This document shows, in pieces, positions 24,505 through 33,427 of a stretch of DNA of 64,000 bases (its first letter is position 1; each line of letters begins with the position of its first letter). The position numbers and the translations under genes were made by a program. The notes beneath the pieces were generated by a model. That model saw only the letters and a program-made list of their open reading frames with translations. It was not told the DNA's origin and did no database searches. This DNA is from Rhodococcus qingshengii (GTDB taxonomy: Bacteria; Actinomycetota; Actinomycetes; Mycobacteriales; Mycobacteriaceae), in NCBI RefSeq assembly GCF_021025955.1, contig NZ_JAJNCL010000008.1, forward strand, positions 62,001 through 126,000. Reading direction: 5' to 3'.

Positions 24505-25422
24505 CAGTTCGGGAACAGCAGCTTGCAACGACTCCGCGGTCTCCACCGAGTGGAACCACGTCGGCTTCGAGATCGCGGCGTCTCGAAGCACCTGCACGGC
24601 TCGTGCGGCGATGGTTGCCGTCGCAGCCGACTGGCTGCGTCCCGAAACCCAGAGCGCCGTAACGGTATCCGTTCTGGCCATCGCGACCCAACGATCCGAG
24701 CCCCACAGCTTCTTCGGTACTACCTTCTGGAGCGCGGGTGCCCACGTCATGGCGGCGAGCCCGAGCGTCGCAGCGGACGTGTCCAATCGCAGGTACGTCC
24801 TGACCGGCACGCCGAGGTCGCGCGTCAACACATGCTGGTCCGAGAAATCTGCCCGCACAGCAGGACCGGTGCGGTACCCGGTCGCGTCGGCCGGCATCCG
24901 AAACGTCTTCATCCCGGTGTAGTTCCGGATCGATCGGCCGTCGGGGTCTGGAAACCTGGTGCCCAACATCCGGTACGTCCACGCCGTCGCGGCCGGTCCG
25001 TGTAGTTCTCCGCCGCCAAGTCCGATCACGATGTCCACGGGCCCGGCGCCGAGTCGATGTGCCTCGGTTGCAAGGACACTGGTCAATCCCGGCGCCAACC
25101 CGACGCCGATCAGAACGGGTCCTTCGACCGCTTCCAATTCTTCGCAGTAGCTCGAGGTCGCCGTGACGTCGACAAATGCCGCCCCACTACGTACCGCTTC
25201 TTCGGCCAGGCGCACGTCCTCGAAACCCGACGCATTCAGCACGACATCGAAGTCTCGAACCACAGCCGAATACGCGCCTGGTTCTTCAAGATCAACGACG
25301 ACGTCCGCGCGGGCACGATCGCGCCCGGCGGAGTACGCGGAGATTTCGGGGACCTTCGCGAGCTGTTTCATCAGGGGAATCCCGACGGCACCGTAGCCAC
25401 CGAGTACAAGAACCTTCGCCAT
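24451..25422 (-). CDS. Saccharopine dehydrogenase-like NAD(P)-binding protein
   Basis: A 323-residue protein with an N-terminal Rossmann motif VLVLGGYGAVGIPL and the DVVLNASGFED segment typical of the saccharopine dehydrogenase/LOR-like group. The reaction is unknown; members include saccharopine reductases and trans-acting enoyl reductases. It is divergent from a TetR gene that shares a paired operator with it, so it is probably the TetR target. It does not look like part of the RiPP operon despite the convergent overlap. Confidence 0.85.
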   Translation of the reverse strand: MAKVLVLGGYGAVGIPLMKQLAKVPEISAYSAGRDRARADVVVDLEEPGAYSAVVRDFDVVLNASGFEDVRLAEEAVRSGAAFVDVTATSSYCEELEAVEGPVLIGVGLAPGLTSVLATEAHRLGAGPVDIVIGLGGGELHGPAATAWTYRMLGTRFPDPDGRSIRNYTGMKTFRMPADATGYRTGPAVRADFSDQHVLTRDLGVPVRTYLRLDTSAATLGLAAMTWAPALQKVVPKKLWGSDRWVAMARTDTVTALWVSGRSQSAATATIAARAVQVLRDAAISKPTWFHSVETAESLQAAVPELSVRQWDGASSASGKTVD

Positions 25423-25442
25423 TATTTCGCCTCCCGAGTCGC

Positions 25443-25470
25443 TAGAGTTCGACTCTAGAGTTAAACTCTA
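25443..25470. promoter_or_regulatory. Paired operator palindromes between dehydrogenase and TetR genes
   Basis: TAGAGT-TCG-ACTCTA (25443-25457) overlaps by two bases with TAGAGTT-A-AACTCTA (25456-25470). The centres are 13 bp apart. The second copy ends 3 bp before the TetR ATG. This is the probable binding site for two TetR dimers controlling both divergent genes. Confidence 0.75.
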
Positions 25471-25473
25471 ATC

Positions 25474-26100
25474 ATGACTGAGGTTCTTCGGGAAGACACG
25501 TCGGCGCGGCGCAAGATCATCGCGGCAGCGCGTGAAGTTTTTGTCGATCCCGGCTACGCGGCCGCCACGATCAAACAGCTTGCCGCGGCGGCGGGCGTGT
25601 CGGTGCAGAGTGTCTATTTCGTGTTCGGCAACAAGCCGAGCGTGCTGTCAGCACTACTCGACGTGGCCGTTGCGGGCGACGAGGAAAAGACAGCAACTCT
25701 GGACCGACCGTGGGTGGCGGCAGCACTCGGCGCCCCACATCCCCTCGGGCAACTCCGGATTCAGGTTCACCACGGACGACTCATCCTCGAGCGCACCGCA
25801 GACATCCTGCTGGCGCTGCGGGCCGCCGCTTCCGCGGACGACGACGCCGCCCGCTTGTGGCAAATCAACCGCACGCAGCGACGCACGGTGCAGGAACATC
25901 TGATGGTCGGCATTGTCGAAAAAGCGCCGACGGTCGACCTCGAAACAGCCGTGAACGTGTCACTCACGCTGCTCAGTCCCGAGACGTACACAGACCTCGT
26001 GGTCGGCGCGGGTTGGACCGGCCAACAGTACGAAGAATGGGTGGTCAACACCCTTGCCGCCACGCTCGGCCTGGACCGAACCGTCACATCCAGGAAGTAA
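25474..26100 (+). CDS. TetR family transcriptional regulator
   Basis: A 208-residue regulator. The TetR helix-turn-helix (AAATIKQLAAAAGVSVQSVY followed by FVFGNKPSV) occupies residues 15-60 and the remainder is a helical ligand domain. The ATG follows immediately after the paired palindrome, consistent with autoregulation. The divergent saccharopine-dehydrogenase-like gene is the likely regulated partner. The inducer is unknown. Confidence 0.88.
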   Translation: MTEVLREDTSARRKIIAAAREVFVDPGYAAATIKQLAAAAGVSVQSVYFVFGNKPSVLSALLDVAVAGDEEKTATLDRPWVAAALGAPHPLGQLRIQVHHGRLILERTADILLALRAAASADDDAARLWQINRTQRRTVQEHLMVGIVEKAPTVDLETAVNVSLTLLSPETYTDLVVGAGWTGQQYEEWVVNTLAATLGLDRTVTSRK

Positions 26101-26106
26101 CTCGAT

Positions 26107-26547
26107 CTACTTGGTGGGCTTGTCGTCGATGTGCCGTGGGTTGTTCCACAGGCGCTCCGTCAGATCGTGGAGGACGGCAAGGGTGATCGTGTCGTCGTCA
26201 CGGCGAAGCAGCGACTGGCTGACCGTGGCCCGCACCAAAGTGCTGTCGGAGTGCACGAACTCCTTGACCGAGCCCGGTTCGGAACTCAGTTCGCGATGGG
26301 CCTGCTCGGCACTGACGTCGTCGGCATCCTTGTCGTAAAGAATGTCCTGCAAACGCAACGCCGAGACGGCCTTCTTGGGGTATCCCAGCATGTCAGCGAA
26401 GGACGGATTGGCAAAAACGATGCTGCCGTCGCGGTGAACGGCCATGACCGGCACCGGAAGCCTGTCGAGGAGAATCAGGGCAGGCATCTGCTCCAGATCC
26501 GCAATCGGCGATCGTGGCGGCTGCGCAACGTTGCGGCGGCGTTCCAT
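26107..26547 (-). CDS. PAS domain protein
   Basis: A 146-residue protein made essentially of one PAS domain (LPVPVMAVHRDGSIVFANPS onward) with a short N-terminal stretch. No kinase, GGDEF or DNA-binding output domain is attached. The ATG at 26547 is preceded by AGAGGA. Stand-alone PAS proteins may sense a ligand or redox state and act by contact with a partner; no partner is obvious here. It converges with the TetR gene. Confidence 0.8.
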   Translation of the reverse strand: MERRRNVAQPPRSPIADLEQMPALILLDRLPVPVMAVHRDGSIVFANPSFADMLGYPKKAVSALRLQDILYDKDADDVSAEQAHRELSSEPGSVKEFVHSDSTLVRATVSQSLLRRDDDTITLAVLHDLTERLWNNPRHIDDKPTK

Positions 26548-26658
26548 AACACGTCCTCTCAAGTTGCCCGAGTCGACAACAGTCTAACTGCCCAGCAAAT
26601 CGCGGGTTGACTTCCCGCCCGGATGCAGTGACGAATGCCCGAATCGTGCCCGCCTGAG

Positions 26659-27399
26659 TTACGCCGCGAGCGCCTCCTGGTCCTCCGCCAAGGAACCGTC
26701 AACAACACGATAGACAGTATCCATCCGAGACAGGTGACTTCGGTCGTGTGTCACGAGAAGGGTTGCCGCCTCGTGTTCCCGCACCACCCCGATGATCAGA
26801 TCCATGACGGCAGCACCGCGCTCCTGATCGAGCGCGCTGGTGGGCTCGTCGACAACCAGAAGCTGCGGATCGTTCATCAATGACCGCGCGAGATTGACCC
26901 GCTGCCGCTGCCCGCCCGACAGCTGGGACGGCCGTTTTCCGCTCTGATCCGCCAGTCCGACAGCGTCCAGCAAATCCATCGCTTTTGATTTCACGGCCTT
27001 GCGACGGGCCCGCGACGTGAACACGGACTGCCCCAAATGCGCCATCACCTCGAGCTGCTCCAGTGCCGTCAACGACGACACCAGGTTGGACTGCTGAAAG
27101 ACGATCCCGATGGACGAGCGTCGCAGCTCCGACGCCGCCCGCCGACTCAGCGCCGCGATGTCGGTGCTGCCCTCCGGCGTCCGAAGGTAGACGTGCCCGG
27201 AATCCGGACGGATCAGGGTCGACGCCACCGCCAACAGGCTGGACTTACCTGAACCCGAGGGCCCGGTGATCGCGGCGATCTCGCCGCGGTGCAGCCGCAG
27301 GGAAACGTCGTCCAGCGCCGTCACCCGCGATTGTCCGTCGGGAAACGTCAGGTCGACGTTCTGGATATCGAGAACTGTGGTGCCGGTAGTCATGGTCAT
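26659..27399 (-). CDS. ABC transporter ATPase, MacB/LolD type
   Basis: A 246-residue ATPase with Walker A GPSGSGKSS, a signature LSGGQRQRVNLARSL, Walker B LLVVDEPTSALD and a His switch in LLVTHDRSH. The FtsX-type permease precedes it with a 4-bp overlap. Such pairs export peptides, lipids or antibiotics, or act mechanically at the envelope. The divergent two-component system is a likely regulator. Confidence 0.92.
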   Translation of the reverse strand: MTMTTGTTVLDIQNVDLTFPDGQSRVTALDDVSLRLHRGEIAAITGPSGSGKSSLLAVASTLIRPDSGHVYLRTPEGSTDIAALSRRAASELRRSSIGIVFQQSNLVSSLTALEQLEVMAHLGQSVFTSRARRKAVKSKAMDLLDAVGLADQSGKRPSQLSGGQRQRVNLARSLMNDPQLLVVDEPTSALDQERGAAVMDLIIGVVREHEAATLLVTHDRSHLSRMDTVYRVVDGSLAEDQEALAA

Positions 27400-28442
27400 C
27401 GTGCGCTCCCCAATGCTGTGAGTGGATCGGTGGTCGAGAGGAATCGAAGTGCAAAGGCCGCGCCGAGCAGACCGCGTCCGATCAATGCCACGGCAGGTAC
27501 GACGGTCGTAGATGCGTCCAGGACGAACGGCATGGCGTCACCGATCAGCGAACCGGCCACCGCTGTCAGCCCGATCCCGACGGTGACGCCGGCGATCAGC
27601 ACGATGAGTGCCTGACCCAATGCGTCGCGCACCAGCGAACCGGTAGTCGCGCCCAGTGCTTTCAGCGTCGCGATGTCCGGGGTTCGCTGGATCGTCCACA
27701 CCGTGAAGAACGCACCTATCACCAGGGCCGAGATCGCGAACAGCATGAGCGTCATCAACGTCAACGACCCGTTCTCCGACTTGTACGAACCGATCGCGTC
27801 GAGCGAGCCGCTGACCGTAGTCGACGTCGTCGCAGCCGACTTGTCGGTTGCGGAAGCGTCAGAGGCTCCGCTGACAGCCAGCACCGTCGCGACTCCGCCG
27901 CGCGGGTTGGCCGCCTGCCAGTCGTCAAGTGTCATCCAGACGACGGGTGAATGGCTGTACCAGTCGTCACCGCGAACGGCGCTGACGGTGAACTGCTGCG
28001 TACCTACGCTCACCTGATCGCCGGCGCTCGCCGCCAGATCGCGGGCGGCACCTTCGCTCAACACCACCGTGCCTTGCGCCGACGGCGTCACGTCCCCGAA
28101 ACCGCCGTCAGCACCGAACAGGGCGACCGACTTCTGATTTCCGCCGGCCAATCCTGCTTTCCCACGACCGATTCCGATGGGATCGACGTCCTTCGACGTG
28201 GAGGTCCAGGCGTTGACCTGGTCCTGCGTGAGCGCCGACTCGTCGAACGACGCACCTGCTCCGGTGTCGGCGAACACGACCGTGTCGGCATTCATGGCCT
28301 CGATGGCGGACACGTTCTGATGGCGAAGCCCCGCAGTCAAACCGCTGAGAAAACTGACCAGAAGTGCAACCAACAGAACCACGACGGAGATCAACGCGAA
28401 TCGACCTCGCGCTGCCCGTAAGTCCCTCATTGCGACAAACAC
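27396..28442 (-). CDS. FtsX/MacB-type ABC transporter permease
   Basis: A 348-residue permease. One N-terminal helix (ALISVVVLLVALLVSFLSG) is followed by a large extracellular domain and three C-terminal helices, including LMTLMLFAISALVIGAFFTVW. The GTG at 28442 is preferred because AAGGA lies 7-8 bases upstream; a longer open frame reaches 28538. A 4-bp overlap couples it to the ATPase gene. About 110 bp separates it from the divergent histidine kinase. Confidence 0.87.
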   Translation of the reverse strand: MFVAMRDLRAARGRFALISVVVLLVALLVSFLSGLTAGLRHQNVSAIEAMNADTVVFADTGAGASFDESALTQDQVNAWTSTSKDVDPIGIGRGKAGLAGGNQKSVALFGADGGFGDVTPSAQGTVVLSEGAARDLAASAGDQVSVGTQQFTVSAVRGDDWYSHSPVVWMTLDDWQAANPRGGVATVLAVSGASDASATDKSAATTSTTVSGSLDAIGSYKSENGSLTLMTLMLFAISALVIGAFFTVWTIQRTPDIATLKALGATTGSLVRDALGQALIVLIAGVTVGIGLTAVAGSLIGDAMPFVLDASTTVVPAVALIGRGLLGAAFALRFLSTTDPLTALGSAR

Positions 28443-28556
28443 TGTGAATTCCTTTCCTGTGCTTGCCTCTACGCTCCCGCGGATGCAGACTCTTTCCATC
28501 GCACCTCGGATCGACTTTCCAGCGCTCGAAAGAACCATGCCGGTTTACAACTTTTG

Positions 28557-29759
28557 ATGGATGATCCGAGGCCGAACCTCGCTAAGCTGGGCGAGATGCA
28601 CAGATCTCCGCTCACGCCTGTCTTCGCCGGCCTACAACTGGGTCTGCATGTCCTTGTCATGGCGCTGGCCGGGGTCGTGTTTCTCCGAGCGCTGATCGAC
28701 GAATCCGACCTGACCGCAACCATCACCGCGCTGTCCGTGATCTTTGTTGCCGTCTATCTGTTCGGGGTCGCCAAAAGGCTGCGCGGCAATGCTGCCCGCT
28801 GGTGGTTAGCCGCGCTGACCCTCGTGTGGATCGCGACGATGGCGGTATCCGCCGACGCCGCCTACCTCGCGTTCGGACTCTTCTTCCTCTATCTCCATCT
28901 TCTGCGACGCCCCTGGAGCCTTCTTGCGGTCACCGCGGCAACGGCTGTCGCCGTGATCGGCACCGGACTCCATCGTGGATGGACGATTGCCGGCGCCGTC
29001 GGTCCGATCATCGGCGCTGCCGTAGCGGTTGCAATCGGTCTCGGATATCAAGCGCTGTACCGCGAGGCAGCTGAGCGCGGACGTCTCATCGACGAATTGA
29101 TGAATACCCGCGAAGAATTGGCGTCGACGTCCCGCGATGCGGGGAAGTTCGCAGAACGCGAAAGGCTCGCGGCCGAGATTCACGACACCGTGGCCCAAGG
29201 ACTTTCGAGCATCCAGATGCTCCTTCACGCTGCCGAGCGCGCCGATCCGGACAGCCCGGCCATCCGACAGATCAGCCTCGCGCGCGAAACTGCCGCAGAC
29301 AGTCTTGCCGAAACCCGCCAACTCATAGCCGAATTGACGCCGGCGGCCCTGGACGGTCAGTCGCTCGCCGACGCGCTTCGTCGAATCTGCGAACGCGCGA
29401 GCAGCCCGGAACTGGACGCTCGCTCCGTGGTCGAAGGCGAGGCGGTCCGGCTGCCGATGCCCCTCGAAGCAACATTGGTGCGTATCGCTCAGGGCGCGGT
29501 GTCCAATGTTCTCCGCCATGCGGATGCAACCAGAATGGCTGTGACACTGACGTATTCCGACGACACCGTCAGCCTCGACGTGGTCGATAACGGTCACGGC
29601 TTCGACGTGGCAGTTCTCGAACGCGGGCCGGCGGAATCTTTTGGCCTCAATGCAATTCGTCGACGCGTCGAACTGCAGGGCGGAACGTTCTCCATCGAGT
29701 CCGAGGCGGGACACACGGCCGTCGCAGTGACGTTTCCCCTCGAAGTCGGCGAACAGTGA
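28557..29759 (+). CDS. Sensor histidine kinase, NarL-family partner (HisKA_3)
   Basis: A roughly 400-residue kinase. About six hydrophobic helices form the sensor part. A HisKA_3 domain follows with the phosphorylated histidine in ERERLAAEIHDTVAQG. The HATPase_c domain carries NVLRHADAT and DNGHGF. It overlaps the response regulator by 4 bp. The ATG at 28557 is a possible start; the ATG at 28596 (MHRSPLTPV) is equally plausible because ribosome sites are weak at both. It probably senses an envelope signal or a substrate of the divergent ABC pair. Confidence 0.88.
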   Translation: MDDPRPNLAKLGEMHRSPLTPVFAGLQLGLHVLVMALAGVVFLRALIDESDLTATITALSVIFVAVYLFGVAKRLRGNAARWWLAALTLVWIATMAVSADAAYLAFGLFFLYLHLLRRPWSLLAVTAATAVAVIGTGLHRGWTIAGAVGPIIGAAVAVAIGLGYQALYREAAERGRLIDELMNTREELASTSRDAGKFAERERLAAEIHDTVAQGLSSIQMLLHAAERADPDSPAIRQISLARETAADSLAETRQLIAELTPAALDGQSLADALRRICERASSPELDARSVVEGEAVRLPMPLEATLVRIAQGAVSNVLRHADATRMAVTLTYSDDTVSLDVVDNGHGFDVAVLERGPAESFGLNAIRRRVELQGGTFSIESEAGHTAVAVTFPLEVGEQ

Positions 29760-30373
29760 TCCGCCTGCTGCTCGCCGACGATCACGCGATCGTGCGCGCC
29801 GGGCTACGAGCGCTACTCGAAAGCGAATCCGACATCGAGGTGGTCGGCGAAGCAGGGACCGCCGAGGAAGCCATAGCTTTCTGCGCCACCACGCCGGTCG
29901 ACCTCGTGCTCATGGACCTGCGGTTCGGGCCAGGCAAGACGGGGGTCGACGCCACCCGCGCGGTATGCGCGCTGCCGAATCCGCCGCACGTGCTCGTCGT
30001 GACCAACTACGACACGGACGCCGATATCTTGAGCGCCGTCGAAGCTGGAGCCAGCGGCTATCTGCTCAAGGACACACCCCCGGTCGAGTTGCTGTCGGCC
30101 GTCCGTGCCGCTGCGAGCGGGGACAGCGTTCTCTCCCCCGCGATCGCGTCGAAGCTCATGACTCGCGTACGTAAGCCCGAAACCAGCCTCAGCCCAAGGG
30201 AAATCGAAGTGCTGAAGCTGGTCGCAGCGGGTCGGTCCAACCGAGAGATCGGTAAAGAACTGTTCCTCAGTGAGACCACGGTCAAATCGCATCTGGTCCA
30301 CATCTTCGGCAAGCTGGGAGTGAAGTCGAGGACGTCGGCCGTCGCCCGTGCGCGGGAGTTGGGTTCGATCTGA
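29756..30373 (+). CDS. NarL/LuxR-family response regulator
   Basis: A 205-residue regulator. The receiver domain has DD at residues 8-9, phosphoacceptor Asp54 in VLMDLRFG and Lys near YLLKDTPP. A LuxR-type helix-turn-helix follows (LSPREIEVLKLVAAGRSNRE, then TTVKSHLVHIF). Its GTG overlaps the kinase stop as GTGA. It likely controls the divergent ABC permease/ATPase operon. Confidence 0.93.
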   Translation: MIRLLLADDHAIVRAGLRALLESESDIEVVGEAGTAEEAIAFCATTPVDLVLMDLRFGPGKTGVDATRAVCALPNPPHVLVVTNYDTDADILSAVEAGASGYLLKDTPPVELLSAVRAAASGDSVLSPAIASKLMTRVRKPETSLSPREIEVLKLVAAGRSNREIGKELFLSETTVKSHLVHIFGKLGVKSRTSAVARARELGSI

Positions 30374-30675
30374 GGCTTCGGACAATTCAGTCGGGGCAAA
30401 TTGAGGTCGGCAACCCAACCGGACTAGGTACCGGGGCCCAACATGACCGATCAACATCTTCGCCGCCAACGTTCTCAGTCGGACAGTCTGATACGCCGAA
30501 TTCTCCAACAAACGCATAGAAACGAACCGGCGCTCTCTCCACGAGCGAATACGCGGGTGGCGTGAATATCTTGCTCGAATAGTGATGCATTTCAACAGCT
30601 CTCGAATAGCTACGGTTTCCGAAGTTGTCCGTTTTGTCTCTGGTTATCGAAAGTGTGTTCGATTAGACTTTCGGT
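30374..30675. other. 302-bp intergenic region without a recognised gene
   Basis: Both strands show only short, unconvincing open frames here. The last 80 bases are AT-richer (GTCTCTGGTTATCGAAAGTG) and probably hold the promoter of the HNH gene. No hairpin terminator for the response regulator was obvious. Confidence 0.5.
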
Positions 30676-31914
30676 ATGGACGGTCGGGATGCGTGGCAGC
30701 TGGATGGTGAGGGCCTCAAGGGTGAGGTTCTGGATCTGGTGCGTGTCCGGCATGAGTTGCAGTCGCGGATGGTGTTGTTGATCGTGGAGATGTTTTCCCG
30801 TGAGGTTCTCGGCGGGAAGGGTTTTCGGGTGATCGCGCAGTGGTTGCACGGTTCGACGAATTTGGAGATCGGTGAGTGCAGTCTGCTGGTCGGGTTGGCG
30901 CGGTTGTTGATGCTCGAACCTGTTGTCGGGGATGCGTTTCACCGCGGGGATGTGGATGCGTTGAAGGCTCGTCAGGTGGCGTCGTTTTGTCAGCATCCGC
31001 CGAAGAACATGACGCCGGCGGAGGTGGACAAGGCTCGCGGGATCTTGTTGGGGTTGGCGTCGAAGAACATTGCCGATTGTGATGCGGTGCGGGCAGCGAT
31101 TCGGCGGATTGAGAAGCAGTACGGCAAGCGTGAGGACGGTGTTCCGGTCGGCGAGGATTCCGAACGTAACGAGTTTTACGCCTCGAAAGGCTTGTACGGC
31201 AGAGTAACTGTGAAGGGTGATCTGGATGCGATCAACGGGGCCCGCCTGATCACGTTACTGTCGAGTCTGTCGGCTCCGACGCCGGAGAAGGACGGCGTCA
31301 AGGACACCCGCACTCCGGCATTACGGCGGGCGGACGGGTTTTGCGAACTGTTGCGCCGTTACGAGCGGGCGGGGTTGGGCCCGATCGAAGGCGGAGTGAA
31401 ACCACACATCACCGTTACGGCCAGCGCCAAAGACATGACGGATCTGCAGGCCTTGAAGGACTTGCTGCCGTCCACTCAGGAACTCGGATTTGCGTGGACA
31501 GATTGGGCGGGCCCGATCAGTATCGACACCGCACGGATGCTCGCCTGCGACTGCACCGTGACGCGGATCTTGTTGGATGAGAATGGTGTTCCGCTCGACT
31601 GCGGCAAGGAAGCGAGAACGGCGACGGTGCCGCAGCGGCGGGCGTTGGCGGTTCGTGATGGCGGGTGTGCGTTTCCGGGGTGCGGGACTCCGTCGGGGTG
31701 GTGCGATGCTCATCATATCGTTCACTGGAGTGATGGTGGCCCAACGGATCTCGACAACCTGATCTTGTTGTGCGGTCATCACCACCGGACACTGCACCAC
31801 ACCGAATGGCGGGTCGAGATCGGCCCCGATCGAAAGACGGTGTTCTACCCGCCGATGTCCGTTGATCCGTATCAGCATCCGATCGGCGGGAACAGCCCAC
31901 CGACAGCGGCGTGA
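30676..31914 (+). CDS. 13E12-type DUF222/HNH endonuclease family protein
   Basis: A 412-residue protein with an N-terminal DUF222 region and a C-terminal HNH motif (GCAFPGCG, then CDAHHIVHW, LDNLILLCGHHH). This is the actinobacterial 13E12 repeat family, present in many dispersed copies and suspected to be a mobile or selfish nuclease. Both zinc-binding cysteine pairs and HNH residues are present, so the nuclease is probably intact. Codon use here is visibly less C-rich at third positions (many ttg, ggt, gat) than in neighbouring genes, a sign of separate history. Confidence 0.88.
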   Translation: MDGRDAWQLDGEGLKGEVLDLVRVRHELQSRMVLLIVEMFSREVLGGKGFRVIAQWLHGSTNLEIGECSLLVGLARLLMLEPVVGDAFHRGDVDALKARQVASFCQHPPKNMTPAEVDKARGILLGLASKNIADCDAVRAAIRRIEKQYGKREDGVPVGEDSERNEFYASKGLYGRVTVKGDLDAINGARLITLLSSLSAPTPEKDGVKDTRTPALRRADGFCELLRRYERAGLGPIEGGVKPHITVTASAKDMTDLQALKDLLPSTQELGFAWTDWAGPISIDTARMLACDCTVTRILLDENGVPLDCGKEARTATVPQRRALAVRDGGCAFPGCGTPSGWCDAHHIVHWSDGGPTDLDNLILLCGHHHRTLHHTEWRVEIGPDRKTVFYPPMSVDPYQHPIGGNSPPTAA

Positions 31915-31927
31915 ACCGACATAACTG

Positions 31928-31985
31928 AAAAGGCCAGCGTGTGCACCGGGGAAGAATCATGCTCCGGGGCATACGCTGGCCTTTT
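31928..31985. terminator. Strong bidirectional terminator after the HNH gene
   Basis: AAAAGGCCAGCGT pairs exactly with ACGCTGGCCTTTT, and four further inner pairs (one G-U) extend the stem. The loop contains a second small CCGG hairpin. A U-run flanks the stem on both strands. It separates the HNH gene from the siderophore-interacting protein gene. Confidence 0.85.
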
Positions 31986-32058
31986 CGACTGCGCTCGATG
32001 TCCGTCTTGCGACAGCATCTGTCTCCACTTCGACACGCCGGACCAATAGGGTCGAGGC

Positions 32059-32874
32059 ATGTCTTTCTGCGAACCCGCCCGCGTCGTCACCGTCGCGTCC
32101 CTGACCCCGCACATGCGGCGAATCAGCATCGAGGCAGAAGGCGACTGGCATTGGCCGACCGGCGGACAGGGCGATGAGCGCATCGACCTCGCGTTCCCGA
32201 AACCCGGTGAAACGGAAGCAGAATACAACTACTTCAACAATCCCGACTACGGCAAGGCCGATCTCGGAACCGAGCCACCGTGGCGGCATTACACCGTGCG
32301 CAAGGTGCACGACGGCGGCCGACGTCTGGACATCGACTTCGTCGTGCACCCTGGCGGTATTGCAGCGGATTGGGCCCTGCGGGCCGAACCAGGTCACCTA
32401 CTCGGCGTCTTCTGGTCGGACAGTTCTCGTTCCCATTACCAGGCTCCGGCGGGTCCTCGCTGGCAGCTGCTGGTCGCAGACGCCACGGGTCTCCCCGGAC
32501 TGGGCAGGATTGTCGAAGAACTTCGTGAAGGCGATGTCGCACAAGCGATCATCGAGGTCGAAACCGAAGAGGATCGACAGGAATTTGTCACTCGCGGCGA
32601 CGTCACATACACGTGGCTCGTGGGGAGTGGTCTCGGAAAGGCGCCGAGCGCTCTATTCGAGGCTGTGGAGAAGGTCGAGTTTCCCGAATCCGAATCGGCC
32701 GACGTCTACGCGTGGGTGGCGTGCGAAAGCGCAACCAGCCGTCGTATTCGTAAGCATCTGAGGGAAGTTCGAGGAATTGCTCGCGACAAGCACAATGTTG
32801 TCGGGTACTGGCGAGAGGGCGCCGACGGCCACGTTTCCGGCATGAACAGCGAGGAAGTCACCGTCGGCGCCTGA
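32059..32874 (+). CDS. Siderophore-interacting protein (FAD-dependent ferric reductase family)
   Basis: A 271-residue SIP-family flavoprotein. The FAD-binding motif reads RHYTVR (residues about 76-81). The C-terminal half has a NAD(P)H-binding region, with LLVADATGLPGLGRIVEE and YTWLVGSGLGKA. These enzymes reduce iron in imported ferric siderophores in the cytoplasm. No IdeR-type box is apparent upstream. It stands alone between a terminator and a convergent gene. Confidence 0.85.
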   Translation: MSFCEPARVVTVASLTPHMRRISIEAEGDWHWPTGGQGDERIDLAFPKPGETEAEYNYFNNPDYGKADLGTEPPWRHYTVRKVHDGGRRLDIDFVVHPGGIAADWALRAEPGHLLGVFWSDSSRSHYQAPAGPRWQLLVADATGLPGLGRIVEELREGDVAQAIIEVETEEDRQEFVTRGDVTYTWLVGSGLGKAPSALFEAVEKVEFPESESADVYAWVACESATSRRIRKHLREVRGIARDKHNVVGYWREGADGHVSGMNSEEVTVGA

Positions 32875-32883
32875 GCGCCGTGA

Positions 32884-33312
32884 TCACTCTGCCGGCAGTG
32901 TGTCGGTAGCTTCTGCGTCAGTCGGTTCTACATCGGCCGGCTTTTCCGCCAGCATCTCGAACAGTGCTCGGCGTGCCTCGGCAAGGATTGCCTCTGCCTT
33001 GGCGACCTGCTCAGCGCTCCCACCTGCGGCTACCGCGACGGCAGCTCCGCGGAGTAGACCCATCGCAGGACGGAGAATTGCGCCGGCTTCACCGAAGTGA
33101 GGGCGGCCGAATCCGCGCTGGTCGGGCCGGCCGAATCCGCGCTGACCTCCGCGACTGCGTCGGCCTTCGGGGCGTCCTTCTGCTCGGTCTTCGAAGCGAC
33201 CCTCGGGCCTCTCTCCCTCGAATCCTCGACGGAAACCATGTCCACGATGCGGACCTCGACGGCCGTGCTCGCGACGTTCTTGCATTTCTGGGTTGTTGTG
33301 TGGGGCGTACAT
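32884..33312 (-). CDS. Arg/Gly-rich hypothetical protein
   Basis: A 142-residue protein. The N-terminal two thirds is low-complexity and rich in Arg, Gly, Glu and Phe (GFGRPDQRGFGRPHFG repeats). The C-terminus is helical (AILRPAMGLLRGAAVAVAAG, then AEAILAEARRALFEML). The ATG at 33312 (MYAPHNN) has a clear AGGAGG upstream. The N-terminal style recalls the disordered arms of some actinobacterial PadR regulators, but no winged-helix domain is present. I do not recognise its function. A palindrome lies 35 bp upstream. Confidence 0.65.
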   Translation of the reverse strand: MYAPHNNPEMQERREHGRRGPHRGHGFRRGFEGERPEGRFEDRAEGRPEGRRSRGGQRGFGRPDQRGFGRPHFGEAGAILRPAMGLLRGAAVAVAAGGSAEQVAKAEAILAEARRALFEMLAEKPADVEPTDAEATDTLPAE

Positions 33313-33346
33313 GTTGTCCTCCTGGACTGTCTGTGTTTGTTTGACG

Positions 33347-33368
33347 TATCGACGATATATCGACAATA
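33347..33368. promoter_or_regulatory. AT-rich operator palindrome upstream of the Arg/Gly-rich gene
   Basis: The 22-bp site is symmetric at 18 positions around the perfect core CGATATATCG, flanked by TATCGA and CGACAATA. It lies 35 bp before the ATG at 33312 and about 60 bp before proline dehydrogenase, where it could control either. No regulator gene of a fitting family is adjacent. Confidence 0.55.
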
Positions 33369-33427
33369 GATCGAACGCAAGGGTCCGGAGAATAATTCCC
33401 GCCCCCTCATCCGGATAGGCTGAATCC

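Noticed and set aside
24505-25422. Inclusion of the saccharopine-dehydrogenase-like protein in the RiPP cluster
   Set aside because: It is convergent, has its own TetR and operator, and shows no Zur-like site, so it is treated as a neighbour rather than a member.
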